Shown piece by piece: positions 36,868 through 50,499 of a DNA stretch of 64,000 nt. Every line of letters begins with the position of its first letter. The stretch's first letter is position 1. Source of the DNA: Anarhynchus alexandrinus (lineage: Eukaryota > Chordata > Aves > Charadriiformes > Charadriidae); the NCBI GenBank assembly GCA_008711295.1, contig VUYV01000088.1, positions 2,413,863 through 2,477,862 of the forward strand, written 5' to 3'. The notes beneath the pieces are model-generated. The model saw only the letters and a list, made by a program, of their open reading frames with translations. It made no database searches and had not been told where the DNA came from. The translations under genes were made by a program, and so were the position numbers.

Positions 36868-38565
36868 ACTAAACAGCGCTGGGTTTGTGTCTTCCAATCG
36901 ACATGGCGGCAGCAAAATGGAGAGGAAAAAGGAAAGTACAGGGAGAATGAGGTTTTTAGTGTCAAATAAAGGAGTCCAGTGCACTCAAAATTAAGCTTTA
37001 GTCCATGGAAGAGGAGGAGGGGAGAGAAAGGCAGACTTGGCGGAGGGGGAGAAGTGCATGGCTCCCCTTTCACCTCACAGCTGAGCGATTCGAGCCTGCG
37101 CCCAGGGTGGCACTGACCGGGTCTGCCATCCCTCTCCTGCCCGGGACAGCCTGGGTCTGTCCCTCCGTGAACAGCCAGCCCTGTGCACCCTCTCTGCTCC
37201 TCCTCTCGGGTGGATTGTCCCTGCTGGGGGTTTGCAGCAGTGAGGGGGGTGTCCTCACCGTGGCATTGCTCACACCTTCATGTCCTCTTGCCTGATGAAT
37301 AGTTAAAATATTTCCATCCCAGCAGGCTGCGCCGGGTGAACTGCAGCCACGTGGGAGTTCGGGCTTTGTCCTGAAAAAGGGCTTGATTTGCATCCACCCC
37401 TGAGCCGGGCTGCAGCAAGGCTTGAGCCCATTTCCCACCTCTCAGGAGGACTATATTGAAGTTGGCTTCTCTTAATCTGTCCCATTTCACGTCAGCTCTG
37501 CTGTGCACCAAACACACAAAACGTGCTGTACGTAAACATGCCGCTCTACAGCAGTAAGTAGAAATTACTACAAGTCTGTTCTTGTAGCAGATGTTCTTGC
37601 AACTCCCCAGAACAGAGCAGTGGAACATTAATGAAGAAAGAAAATTAAAATAGGCAGGAGTAGCCCACCTGGCTTGGTCTTAGGCTGAATTTTTGGAGAA
37701 GAAAGCAGCGACAATCTGGGAATCATGGTCGGGGACAGGGCTCTGCCATCAGAGTCCTTGCAGTGAGAAGACCTGACCTCGATCAGAATAAAATGGGGGG
37801 GCCTCCAAGGATGGGTGACCCAGAGCCTTGGCAGTGTGTAACATGAGAGATGGCCAGCTAGGTTTCTTGGGCATAAATTGTAGTTGGCACTTTAATAATC
37901 TTGCAGCCCTTGGTTTGGCAGACTGATAGATTTTTTCAGAATCTGGAGGACATTTGAAAAATGTATTTTCTGGACTAGATTTTAATTCGGGGGCCTGTCA
38001 ACCTTGGCACTGTCCTTTCTCTTGAAGTAAGGTCACAGTGACATCCTTAGCCTGTGGAATGCATGCCTGTCCCGGGGATTTAAATCTCTGAGACATAATG
38101 TAATTCATGGTGGTGTAAATATTTTCAGGTTTGCCAATTCTTGTGATTTGATTGCAAGTTTTGCAGTACTGTCTGATTTGGAAAGGGGAAGAGAGAATGA
38201 CGGTTGTTGTTTTTGTTGTGGCTTTTTTTTTCATTTGGCTTGAAAACCTCAGCTGTGAAATTGTGAAGTTATGGGGGAATGTTTGGGATTTTTCTTGGCT
38301 AATACCGAAGATCTTTTAAAAGTGTTATGAATGTATTCTTCTTTTGGAATACTTAGGAGAAGCAGTTGCATGTGCTGAGAAATGCATTTCCATGGCTCAG
38401 GATTGGTACCAGGGAGCCCAATGGGCCCGGCACCTCTGGCTGTGTCACAAGGTCTGAACCAAGTCCCCCACAAAGAGCTGTGCTGTGCTTTCATATTCAA
38501 GGACAAGTACACATATGATTGCACAGATGACTCCAAACTCGTGCTTACTATCTTCTTACTGCATT
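36868..38565. other. Non-coding interval
   Basis: Contains a GC-richer stretch (about 37040-37260) with open frames of up to 122 codons on both strands, none recognised. No splice-bounded conserved peptide was identified. Confidence 0.45.
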
Positions 38566-38974
38566 GACAGGCTGAGAGAGTTGGGGTTGTTCAGCCTGGA
38601 GAAGAGAAGGCTCTGGGGAGACCTTATTGTGGCCTTTCAGTGCTTAAAGGGGGCTTATAAGAAAGATGGGGACGAACTTTTTAGCAGGGCCTGTCATGAT
38701 AGGACAAGGGGTAATGGCTTTAAACTCAAAGAGGGCAGATTCAGACTAGATATAAGGAAGAAATTTTTTACACTGAGGTTGGTGAAACCCTGGCACAGGT
38801 TGCCCAGAGAGGTGGTAGGTGCCCCATCCCTGGAAACATTCCAGGTCAGGTTGGACGGGGCTCTGAGCAACCTAATCTTGCTGAAGATGTCCCTGGTCAT
38901 GGCAGGGGATTTGGACTAGGTGACCTTTAAAGGATCCTTCCAACCCAAACTATTCAATGATTCCATGATTTCAG
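38566..38974 (+). mobile_element. CR1 LINE, 5'-truncated, plus strand
   Basis: Frame 38485-38919 includes [39 protein letters not shown] (GAYKKDG) and [17 protein letters not shown], the CR1 ORF2 C-terminus. The 3' UTR has GTCATGGCAGGGGATTTGG and worn octamers (TCAATGATTCCATGATTT). Sequence differs from the 12.2- and 36.2-kb copies, so another subfamily or an older insertion. Confidence 0.94.
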
Positions 38975-41900
38975 CATTGTCATTCATCTTCCTCGTATAA
39001 CTTGCGTTTGAGCTCTGTATCTCGATGAGAGCAGCCAGGTTAGCCATGTCTTCTGGTTAGTTGGGCATGTAGGATGTAGGCTACTTTCCTTGCATCTTTT
39101 TTCCCAGGAATTGTGGCAGAGTCTCCTGCTGCTTTGCATGAAGCACCCTATGCTAAGGTGTTTGATTTATCCCGGGTCCTTCAGCATTAATAATTTCCTT
39201 TGCCTCTCATTTAGCATCTCTGGCAAAATTAGAACTCTTCATGAAAACAAAGATTGTTTATATTAATAATAAAAATAGCAGCAAAGTAAGTCTTGGTGCC
39301 TTCGCTGATCTGCAACAGCTTTTTCTAGGTGGAAAAGTGTCCACTTGAGACTGCCCTTTGTCTCTTACCTTTAGGCTATTATAGAAGTATGGCAATTTTC
39401 TTCATCTCCTAGACATTAACCTTTAGCAAGAAACAAGGTCAGGGGGTTTAGAAATCCAGATAGCTAATCTTCGCTGTTCTTTCCTTGTCAAACAAGGCTG
39501 TAATATCCTCAAAGAGATCCAGTGAGCGAGCGAAGCGTGATCTCCCCCGTGCTTGCTCTCCTTGGTCTGTTTTCTCCCTGCCTGAAATGAGATTAAGAAA
39601 CAAATTCATAAGTATTCCTTCTTTGCTGCATGCATATAGTATTTTTAGATTTCATGATGTAATAGTTTCTTTCTTCACTTCCCCTCATCCGCTATTTGGT
39701 CTTCTATGCAGGAAGATTGTCACCATCATGACAGCCATCGTCCTGCAAAGCCATTTTAAAACACTTTTTTTACCAACTCCTGCGAGCAGAACAAGAGGTT
39801 AACGCTGGTAACTTCTGCTTTATCTCAGATTTTATGTGTAGATCATGCTGGACGTTTTACTTAAGTATTTCTGCAAAATCAAATAATTTCCCATTCAAGG
39901 TGCATATAGGTTTCTTAAAGGCATGTGAAAGCTGTAGGTCTCTGAAAACTGTAGTGAGCTCTAACAGGCACGTAACAGAAAAATGGGCAGTTTTATTTCT
40001 GCCAGTTTTAGAATATGTCCAGTTTAACAACTTGAAATACTATAAATATTTGCAGGCATTTTTCAAATAACATCAGATCTAATAGACGCTATTTAAAGTT
40101 GCTAAACATTAGGCATTGTGTTATTCAACTGATCTTCTGAAAAATACGTTCTTCTTTTCTTGTAATTAATCTCATTAAAAACTCTTTAGCTAGTATGGAG
40201 AAATAATGGATCTTTAATGTTTTGTTTGATATTGAAAGCAAGTTCTATAGCGAGACATTAAAAAGTAGTTTTAATGTGCCGCTCAGCATGCGTGGGTACT
40301 TGCAGTCGGTGATGCCTAATGGAAATGTGATCAAAACCGCAGCTTAGGCCAAAAAGCTGCATGAGACATGTGCCGAGGGAGGATGGGTTGGGTAACTTGG
40401 CACCTGGGGACCAGCATCCTCCTGCTCTCAATAGAACAGCCCCAGGGCAAGCAGCACGTCTTTAATATCAGTAGTTGATAGTTCAAGAGGTCACATATCT
40501 GGTGCTACCAATGTGTGGTCCTATTTTATGGCCAAAAAATATATATATATTCCCAGTTTTTCTTTTTTTTCCAAGCGTTTCTCATAATTCAGAAAAATTC
40601 TAAAAATCTGTGATCTGAAATCTTCCTCATTAAAAAGTAGATCTCGAAATTTATCCACAAGCCAAGTAAAATTTGCCACTAAATGTCTCTGAAATATCTT
40701 GTAATCACTTGAAACAGCTCGGCTGGATCTTCTTCAGACAGGTGGACCTTACTCTTCTGTGGATCTCGTTCAGTTTCCCTGTCTGTTTTGGAAATGGGAA
40801 CCACCTATGAGAAGTAGCCAGAGACCTACAGGATCCTGTTAGAAGACTGTGAGCCAGCCGGCTCCATAAAGAGGTGGTGCTAGCAAATCGTAGGCTTTTG
40901 GGCTTAAAGTTGAAAAAACCAAATATTTGGTATGATAAGACACCTTTCACTGAAAGTAATTTAAAGTTACTTCATTGGTCTTTGTTGTCAAAGTAAAAGA
41001 CCAATGTATTTTGCTTGCATGTAGCAGGGGGTCGGAAACCGTCCGACTGGTGAGAAGGAAATGGTGAAGGTGACATGTTGGGAATTGAATAAAGTTTTGG
41101 ATATGGTCATGTGTAACGTTTTCTTAAGCAAAGCGTGGTGGAGCTGAGAGGACAGCCCCAGAGGAGGCTGGGGCTGGGCTGGGCTGTGCCAAGGCTGTCC
41201 CCTGATTGCCTTCCCAGCACCCGCAGTGCCGGCGCGTGTGGACGCCCACGCGCAGGGAGGGGATGAAGGGGCTGGAGAAAACCACGGCTGCTTTCAGTTG
41301 ATCGCCCGGTTTATCAGTGTAACACGATTCTGTAAGTAGAAGTGGAAGTAAGAAGGAAAAATACACCCAAACGCACAAAAGGGGATTTCAGTAGCTGGAA
41401 AGCGATACTGAAAGAGGAGCTTTAAGTCAGCTGGTGGGAAAATCTTCCTGGTGACAGATACAGTTAAGCGCTGGATTGGGCTCCTTGGCAGAGTTTGGAA
41501 TCGTCTTCTTGGGAGACCTTTAAAAACTGATGAGACGTGTACACCAGGGGCAGGCTGTGTTTGTGGGTACCACCTTTGAGGTGGCTGGTAGAGCTCCTTC
41601 CAGCCTTCTACCTACTCCGTTTTGGGATAATACGGCGCAGGCTGGGCTCGTATCTCACCGAATCAATACCCTGTCATGGAGGAGCTTTGGCATCCTGCGG
41701 GCTCAGCCCTCCGCCTCCTTTCCTGCTGAATACATCCCCCTGTAATTCCTAACGTATTTCTTGACAAATACTATCTGAACACAGAATAAAGAAATACACC
41801 TGACAATTATGATGATGGGATTTTTATGCTTGTAGAACTGCTCTGACAACATCTACTTTTTCTAACGTTTAAATTTCCTTAGAAAAAGCATTATGGGCTT

Positions 41901-44033
41901 TCATTTTCTTTTTCAGTAGCTGGGAGTTCAGGTAGAAGAGCTCTTGTATCATCCATGTTCATGGCTAAAAAGACATGGGGAAGTTGGTGAGACAAAAATA
42001 TGCTTAATATGAAGAAATGGGGTTAAAAGTGCAAATTTTCTTAGCTGTGCTATATGCTTTTTTGGGGTCACATAACTCTCTTCACTTTCCTTAGCTACTG
42101 TGAGGCTCAGTCTGATCTCTTTTGTGAAGTTTTGGAGAAACTTAGAGAGAAAGAACTATGCAAGTGCTAAATGTTTTTGTTACGAACATTTATTTTGTGA
42201 ACAGTTTTTTATTAAAGTCCTAACATTTTCATACCTTCCTTAAGAGGATTTCAGGGCGATTTTCTTGCCCTTTTCCCTTTAATTCACAGACATTTGCATA
42301 ACTGGCTTAGTGGTACAAACTAGAACTTCTCAGATTTCCCATTGCTGCTAAATAAATTGCTACGTTACATTATCGACATGTTTGTAAAGAACTTAGATGT
42401 ATAAAAACTGCAGATAGAATGTGTGGGGCCAGGAAGCGCCCTGGTCTTTGTGGTGATACTGAATATTGTGGTCTAAGAAATATTAAGTCGCTGCGACGTT
42501 GCTGAACACAAAAGGATAATTTCCTCTTTTTTTTATGGCAGAAAATCAATGTATAGCGTCAAGACTGTATATTGACAGCTTGATTATAAAGGACACTGAA
42601 TATGCTTGACCCTGTAATAACACCAGAATGGAACAGAACAAGACATTTATACAGCACCAACAAGGCTAGCGTGCATTAAATCCTGCCTGCTCTTCTCAGT
42701 TACATCTGATATTTTTCTATCGTGTTACCATTACTGGTTCTTTTTCAGATCTCTTTGCTTTCTGTTTGCTTTTCTTAGCTCTTTGGCATCGATACTTCCT
42801 CGCGCACGTGTAGCTGCCGGTTGGTTTCGGTACTGAAGCTCTGTCACAGCGCATCACTCTCTGCTCTTCAGAAGCATCTCGCATAGGTTATGCGGGGAAA
42901 GTACGAGCTTACAGATGAATCTGCGTGACAGCTGAATTATATGTGGGTTTTGTCCTTTTAATTTCCTGTAGCAGGTGAAAGGTTGATGCCACGTGGAGTG
43001 GTCGCAAGTGTCCACGTTCAGACCTGAGCCTAGCAGGTGCCACACTGGCGGAGCTGGTGGGTCTGCATTACTCTGCTGAGCAATGATTTGTCCCTCTGAG
43101 CACAACAGCAAAGGAGCCATCCCCAAGGTGTGTCTTTCTGACTACCTACGTACGTTTTCCATCTCTTTTCAGGTGTTACGTACTCTCTTAACACCAACTG
43201 TGAGGTAACTGGGCACAGTGCTGGTTGTCCTACCCACTTCCAGCTGGAGTAGAAGGCAGAGGACTAAAATGAAAGACTGTAGTAAACAATATGATTCATT
43301 TCATCCAAAAGGGACAAAACGCTAAAAATGGTAGCAAGAAAAATCTCTGCCTTCTTTATTTTACTATTTTAACTCAGGGATAGCTGCAGTTACTAAAAGC
43401 ATATTAGGCAGTTGCAAATGAGGGAGAAATAAACCACAATTGTAGGGTCATTGCTAAAAACGTATTTGGCACTATGGAATTCATGCGAAGTTCCAGTTTT
43501 CATAGAAGGGTGTAACCTCCTGCTTATGAATCACTTTGCTGCCTACCTCATTACTGGCTGACCCTGAGCATTACAAAACTTAATCTCTCCTTTGCCACAG
43601 AATAAACCATGGTGACATCATATGCCACCTCTCCGTGACGTACTCTGCTTCCCATTACTGTTTTCTCTGACATTTCATTGCTGGCGTAGTTCTCATACTG
43701 TTATCTCTCACTGTTATCTCTGTTTCATAGTAGTTTCCTTATTTTCCTTTGGCAGCAAGCACAAATTCCAGAAGTTTCAAAAAATCGGAGCTATCTCAGC
43801 TGTTTCCCCGAGCAGAGCAGTCACACCAGCCTGGGCATCCGATACACGCGTCCTGAATGGGATTTTGTTCTCCCTTCTCGGCACGTCGCTTTCTTGTTAC
43901 CATCTTAATTTCAGAAATGACATACTGATGTGAGAATCTCTCCCAAAGACAAGGAGACACGAGCAGCTAAATTTTGTCTTACTTTTTTTCAGCTCCTACT
44001 TTCCTGTTGTTAATGGCTAGATAATAACATTCC
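38975..44033. other. Unique non-coding sequence
   Basis: AT-rich, nearly repeat-free by eye. A small CpG-containing patch (41215-41262) and a short GGGCT tandem (41165-41187) lie within. A possible but unsupported LINE-tail-like phrase occurs at about 41480-41620. No gene was recognised. Confidence 0.45.
41165..41187. repeat. Short GGGCT tandem
   Basis: GGCTGGGGCTGGGCTGGGCTG, about four imperfect units beside a small CpG-rich patch. Likely simple repeat expansion. Confidence 0.7.
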
Positions 44034-44055
44034 TTTTTTTTTTTTTAAAAAAAAA
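44034..44055. repeat. T13-A9 palindromic homopolymer
   Basis: Thirteen T followed directly by nine A, flanked by CC and GG, so it is self-complementary and could form a hairpin. It might also be a sequencing-difficult site. Confidence 0.85.
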
Positions 44056-47000
44056 GGCTAACATTTACAGATATATCATTCATGTTTCTTCAGTCAATAA
44101 GGAAAGGTCAGTTTATGCTGTAAACAGAGCTGCGACCATAGTGCAGGTCAGGACACCGTCCTAGCCGTAATCACAGTAGCTCGTAACAAAACCAGAGGAG
44201 GTGCAGCAGGATAAATGTCATCTATGGCTCACCATGTCGGGGAGGATCCAGGCTCCATGCTGGTACCCACGGCAGCTGGATTAACGTTGTCTCGAGTAGT
44301 GCTGGAGGTGCTATATTTGTAACTGCTTACCCATTCTGGGTCAAACATCTTTTTTCTTCTCACTTTTTTTTTTTTTTCTCTTTGCAACAGAGCAGGAAGG
44401 AATAGGACTATTTTAACTTTGGAGTTGGGTATTCCGAATTGTCCTCGCAGTCTCAAGCTTTCCGGGAGGCACGCATTCGGCAGGGAGAAGTTGCCTTCCA
44501 TGATCTCAGTGATTGTTTCTAGACAAAGTTAAACAGGAAATTAGATAGTTTTTTTACATTCTTGCAGAGCTGTTAAAGCACCGTGTGGATAAAGTTGAGT
44601 GCGCATTCATCAGGAGAGGAAATGTTACCCTTTTTTTTTTATTTAGAGAATATTGGCGCATACAGATGAGCTTGGCTGTGGCAAGTCACTTAGGGAGAAG
44701 AAACCTCAAATCTTTGGAAAGCACTTACCATGTCATCCTCCCTCTCAGAGCAGCTTTCAGTCCTAGGGTCTTTGTAGGAAGAAGTTAAATAAATTAGGGA
44801 ACTGAAATGTGTTGTGTTTATGTATGTGTTTGTGTAGTATCCATCACAAAATGCAGCTGTCTCAGCAAGACATTTTGCAGTGCTTAAAAGGTGCACCACA
44901 TTACAAACCAGATGACGGCACGCGGGGAAGAGAACCTTATCCAATTAGAAGTACAATTTGCTACACAGAATAAATGTGGCAAACTCATCCCTGACAAGTT
45001 GTTTATCTGTTTAGCTCAGTTGCATTAACAAAGGAAAGCCCAAAGCACTGGCTCTTTTTGTGCTGGATGCTTCAACATACATAGGTAAAAGAGAGTCCCT
45101 AATATAAGTATTTTATAAGGTTATGATAGAAGACAAGAGGTGGATAGAGCAAACAGAGAGAGGGAGCACAAGCGAGACCATTACATTTAATGTTATAAGC
45201 TGTGGTCACCTCATCACCTTATCTATTCTGGAGCGTTTCATAGTTGAAATCTCCCCTAAAACACCCCGATTCTTGGGACGATTGCCATAAAATCTTTGCT
45301 GACCGCAGGGATTCAGAATTTTCACTTAAATCATATTTCTAGAATAATGTTACAAAACCGCACTTTTGAATATTTTATCCATGGCTTTGGTCTAGAAATG
45401 ATCCAGCAAATGGTGATGGGATGCAAGCCGTTATTAGAGCTTATTTTCGTGCTCTTGTTTGTTGTTGTAATTTGTGGAGAAAGGCCATAAGTTAAATCTC
45501 TAATTCACAACAAGTTTTAATGTAAATCATATCCCATTACAGTACATCATAGTGATATAATACAATATGTTAGTTTGCCCTAAGTGGATGTATTTGTCTC
45601 TATTTTCTGGCTCAGATAATAGTTACCATCTGGGTGTGTGTTTATTTTTTGTTGTTGTTGTTTCTTTTAATCATTTGTGGCGCTGCTTGTTTTAAAGCCG
45701 AAAATGAGTAAAATTTGAAGCTGATTTAGGAAATTGCCTGGAGAATATCAAAGGGAACATCAGACACTTTAAATGCTTCACATTTTTAACCTATTACTGA
45801 GAACATTTCGGTAGCCTTGAGGCACGTTCTTCCCTTCCTACTCCAGTCTCTGGTTTTGGATATCTTAAAAAATCAGCAGCGCTGGGGTTGAGCACGGGAG
45901 AGCAGGGTAGAGTCCCCAGCTTCAAACCCTTCTCTTTTATCTGGACTTAACGAACATCAGATAGCGTTGTGACGGGCTTCGGTGTTACCCATACCTGTGT
46001 GCGGGGTGGAGAGAGCGATGTCCAGCCTGACTCCGAATCTGAGCGTTCATATTTCTGGCTGCTGTGAGCATTTGTGCTGCAGTCAGTTGTGTTTTAGGAG
46101 TCTGTGTATATAGCTGTAGCATTCATTATCTGTGTATTTTTATATACACGTATTTTGTCTATCCTTCAGGCTGTTTTATTCGATCCCTTGCAAGTCTCTT
46201 TATTCCAAGCCAGTCACCAGTGCATCATATGTAGGAATGTATGTGCCTAATTTGCACCTAAATTTTAGGTAGATGCCCCCGTAAAATAAGTGCATAAATT
46301 CCTTATAAAGTCACTGGGGAGAAACAGTTGCTTTGAAGGCTCCCAAAGAGAGATCTTTCCTACCTGACTTTGGCACTTAAGTTGCTCTCAGTAGTGCTGT
46401 GATCTTTTTCTTTCTGATGAAATCTCAGGGATTTGAGGTATGATACACTTTTTCTTGTTCTGCTCCGGTGCAAGATGACTGTGGTGTTCAAAGATCCTAA
46501 AGAACACACTGAATTGAATTTGGCCTCTGTCGGTGAACAAAGGAGATATATTCAGTTTTCTGTTTGGTAGCACCTGTAACAATATTTTAGATGTGGGTTT
46601 GGAGAATGTAAATGTAGGCTCCAAACTTGTATGCATTTAGATAAGGAATAGATGCTTCACGGCAGTACATCTGCCTTCTGGCTGGTTCCTCACACACGGG
46701 CAGGCATATGACTGTGAAAAGCTCAGGTCTCAAATCATATAACTTCTACCCTAAGAACTGGGCACACGTGACCCTATTCATTCTGATGCACCGCTGTCCA
46801 TAGAAAATACTGTCACCATTGGCAATACACAACCCTGTGTGTGCTTTTAAAAATAGGAGCACCCTGCTTAGCTGCTTACTGTTGAGTCTTGCAGCACCTG
46901 CAGAAGCCAAAATAAATCCTTGTTCTTCCCAAAATGTTTGTGCTTCTGGGTAGGCTTCATGGCATTAACTGGATGGGTACTGTATGTAACATGGCTTGTC

Positions 47001-50000
47001 CCTTGTATACCCCAGATGGGTACCATGGGAAGAGCTGGTGGCCATTTGCAGATATCTCCTGCAATTTCTGCTGGGCATACAGCAGCAAGGGGAGACGCAC
47101 CTCTCAGCACATCAGATGGGGACCCTCTTTTGGTTTGTCTTCTGCCATATCTCAGAAGCTTCCATTTTCTTGTCCCATGCAGTAGTTTGGATGCAGCTTT
47201 CTAGACTGCTTCTGAGCCCTTTATCCAATTTAATTTTCCTCATCTCACGCAGAGAAAGGCAGAATTTATCCCAGCATCTTTCCCAGACATAAAATACTTG
47301 AATCATATTTTCTAATTATTTCTATTCAGACATGGAAATCCAAATCACACAGTTCCTAATGATGTTACACGCAATGAAAGGAAGGGCCTTTTCCCAAATA
47401 CATGCCTTTATTGTGTCATGATTAGAGGCAACAAATAAATGAGAGAAAACAAGGTTTTGGTTAAATAGAAAAGTCATGGCTATTTTCTCTATTCAAACTG
47501 TTTTGATATGATAAACTGCGGAAAAAGAAATTACACATGAGAAAACACTTGAAATTACTATTGGTATTGTCAAACAGTACCATTTGCTTGAAAAATAGCT
47601 AATGTTCAGACAACAGAATTCTTCAGAAGCAGTGTTGAGATCAAATCCTCTGGGGTTGACTTGGGATGAGTTTGAGAAGCATCTTTCTTCGCTATGTAAT
47701 TCTGTTATTGCTAATTGTGCCTCTGATGAAGGTTTCCAGGTATAACAGGATTTATCTAGACCAAATATGCAGCCACATGATAGGTACATGTTCCTCACCA
47801 CTGATACAGATAAGCATCCAAACTGGGCAAAAGTAAAATAAATTGAAAATTAAATTGCTTGGTTTTCTGCAGACACGTACCCCCAATTCTTTTGTTTGTT
47901 GTACATACTAGACTTAAGCACAACTTTGCCCATGCTTTAGGCTCCCTCATCTCTTTTGAATTTGACTGTATAAAATATATCAGATAGTCTTGTTTATTCA
48001 GAGATTCAAAGGTGGGGCACAGAAGCTTCATGTATCTGCATAGCAAAACTTTATTAAGTGGAACCAGCTATACTCCAACAGAAAAATGGCCAAGGGCCTT
48101 AAAGGAAATTAAAATGAGCTGTAACAATTGGAATTCACACAAGAGCATAAAGGACCTTCCTAAGATAAATAATACACGCATTAAAAAGTGTTGAACAGGA
48201 AAGAATGTGATAATGGAGATTATGTCTCAAAAGCAAAAACAAAATCAGAAAATAAGAATAGGACTGTTGAGTGAAGAACAAAACTCTGTGACACCATGCC
48301 CACGAGGGCTTCACGAGGAAGGCATGCCTGTAGCATGCGTGGTTCTCCTGCCTCCTCCTTTCTCCAGAGGCTTAGCTGAGAATCAAGCTCTAAAACTCTT
48401 ACAAGGGAAAGGTAGCTTCAATAGTCAATCAGGCAAAGACTTCTTAGATACCGGGGGATGAAACCTGAATCTACACTGGATTTGTATAGAAATTCAACAT
48501 ATTGTTTCCATAGTAGACATCATTATTTTGGGGAAAATTTCTGAAGAATTGTGGCACATTTCTATTCATGGCATCTTAGAAATCAAAAATAGAAAGGAGT
48601 AGGAAGGCGTGCCATTTAAAAGGATGCTGTTACTCAAACACTTTAGAAAAGACCTTTTAACTCTGTTATGGGGATCAGAGCAGATGATACAGTGATGTCA
48701 TGACCTTATAATATCAATGCAATATTATAAAAGCCCAAATAACTTAAAGAAGGCAATGTCTGGAATTTGTGGCATTACAGATTGAAAATCGGTATCAAAA
48801 AGGGTCCGATTTAGACACAAAAAAGCAAAGGGATGGAAGAAAAAGACAGAAAGGGAGTGACAGAGGGATGGCTCGGGTGGCACCTGTGTTATCCTCGCAT
48901 TCCATGGCTTTTCTTCTACACTCCTGCCCTTCTTTCTCCTCTCTGTGTAGTTCCCAGCAACTTAAATGTGCTCCAGGATCTTTACACCAGTCTTTACGGT
49001 CAGAGAGCAGCAGCAGTGGCTTCTTGGCAAGCGAGGGAGAGCCAGGAGCCAGGGTAAGAGCAGGGCCGGCTCAGCAAGGGCACCGTCCCGCAGGACCTCA
49101 TAGCGTTTTCAGATTGACTTCAGACCTGCGACTGGCTGATACAAGCTGAGCTGGCTCAAGTTTGAATGCAGCAGAAAGAAACGTTCTGATGAAACTGTGA
49201 AAGTTGGTGGCTTGGGGTGTAGAAGTCCTTCTATGTTTGTTTAAATACAGAAGACACGCTAGAGAGAATCAACAGAGTAGCCCAGTCCTTCTGTACACCA
49301 GCAATGGAGTCATAGGCAGCATGTCCATGTTCACTCCATAGGCAATATCCATAGGTTGTAAGAAATACCGAGCACTCTACACAAATTAAGGCCATTTCTG
49401 AAATGGAACAAAAGCCATAAACCGTGTTATTACACAGAAGCATGTCATCAGTGTCCTAGATTGTTGCAGCAGCAAGAAGTTTGGTAGATGAGTACGTGCT
49501 GGTATTCCTGCAAAAGGCTTTGCTGCATGATAGAGAGTACAAGAAAAACAGTCCTTGTCTGACCAAAGAAAGTACCTTCTCTGATGGATCACAACCAATA
49601 CACAGAGCTCAGATCTGCTTTTGAAGCCGCCTGCCACCACCCCCACCTGGAAGATTATCCAAGTGATGTTGGAAAAGCTCTAACTCATTAGTGCTAAAAT
49701 CTTTTGCGGGCTCATCCCAAGCTCATTTGAAGTCAAAGGGCATGTTTATATTGACTTGATGAGTTTTGGATCCGACACCTTGGCTCTTCACACGTGTGAC
49801 ATCTAGCTCCCTAATTGTGTGCACATAAAAAGAGAGAACATAAAAGCTGTCGAGTTTCCATGCCCTGTGATTGTCCTCAGTGATGCTTGGTACTCTTTTT
49901 CCAGAAGGCTTCTGCTACCTTCTCACTCCAGGCTGTTTTGATGACTTAATAAGGAAAAGCTCTTGTCATCAAACAAAGCTCATCCAAATACACATCTTTC

Positions 50001-50499
50001 TTTGATGCATCCCAGGTCTCGGACTGAATTTCTTCAAAAGCAATAAACAGAAAAAAAGAGAAAACAATTATCAACTTTGTGTGTAGGCATCTAAGCTTCT
50101 AAAACAAAGCTTTCTTTCATGTCTTCCAAGCGTTCAAGGCTAGAAGGAGGCTTTTGACCCGATTCTCTAGAGAAACTCCTTTAGAAAATAACTTCTTCTT
50201 TGATTGCTTGTCAGGGTTTTATTTCATGCCAGTCTTACTAGACTAACATTATAAAAAGGACAATTTCAGGAAATAGCCTTGAAGCCACAGAGTGGATGCT
50301 AATAGCTCCAGAAATAAGGAAGCTGCAGGTCAATTGGAGAACACAGAATTAGCTGAAAAAATCAGCATCAGCAGACATGCTGGTTGTGTGTCATGAAGAT
50401 CGCTTCTTCACACTGGTGGGTATGATATACCTTTTGTTCGCATTACCTGTTAGAGTGGTTATCAAATTTATCCCCACCAAGGACAGCAAGAGCTTACAT
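44056..50499. other. Unique non-coding sequence
   Basis: AT-rich sequence with a TTG-type run near 45648-45663. Open frames reach 126 codons (48769-49149) without recognisable domains. No CR1 tails, LTRs or RNA genes were found. Confidence 0.45.

Noticed and set aside
41480..41620. Phrase resembling a LINE tail (TTTGGAATCGTCTTCTTGGG)
   Set aside because: Too short and diverged to tell from chance; no terminal repeats.
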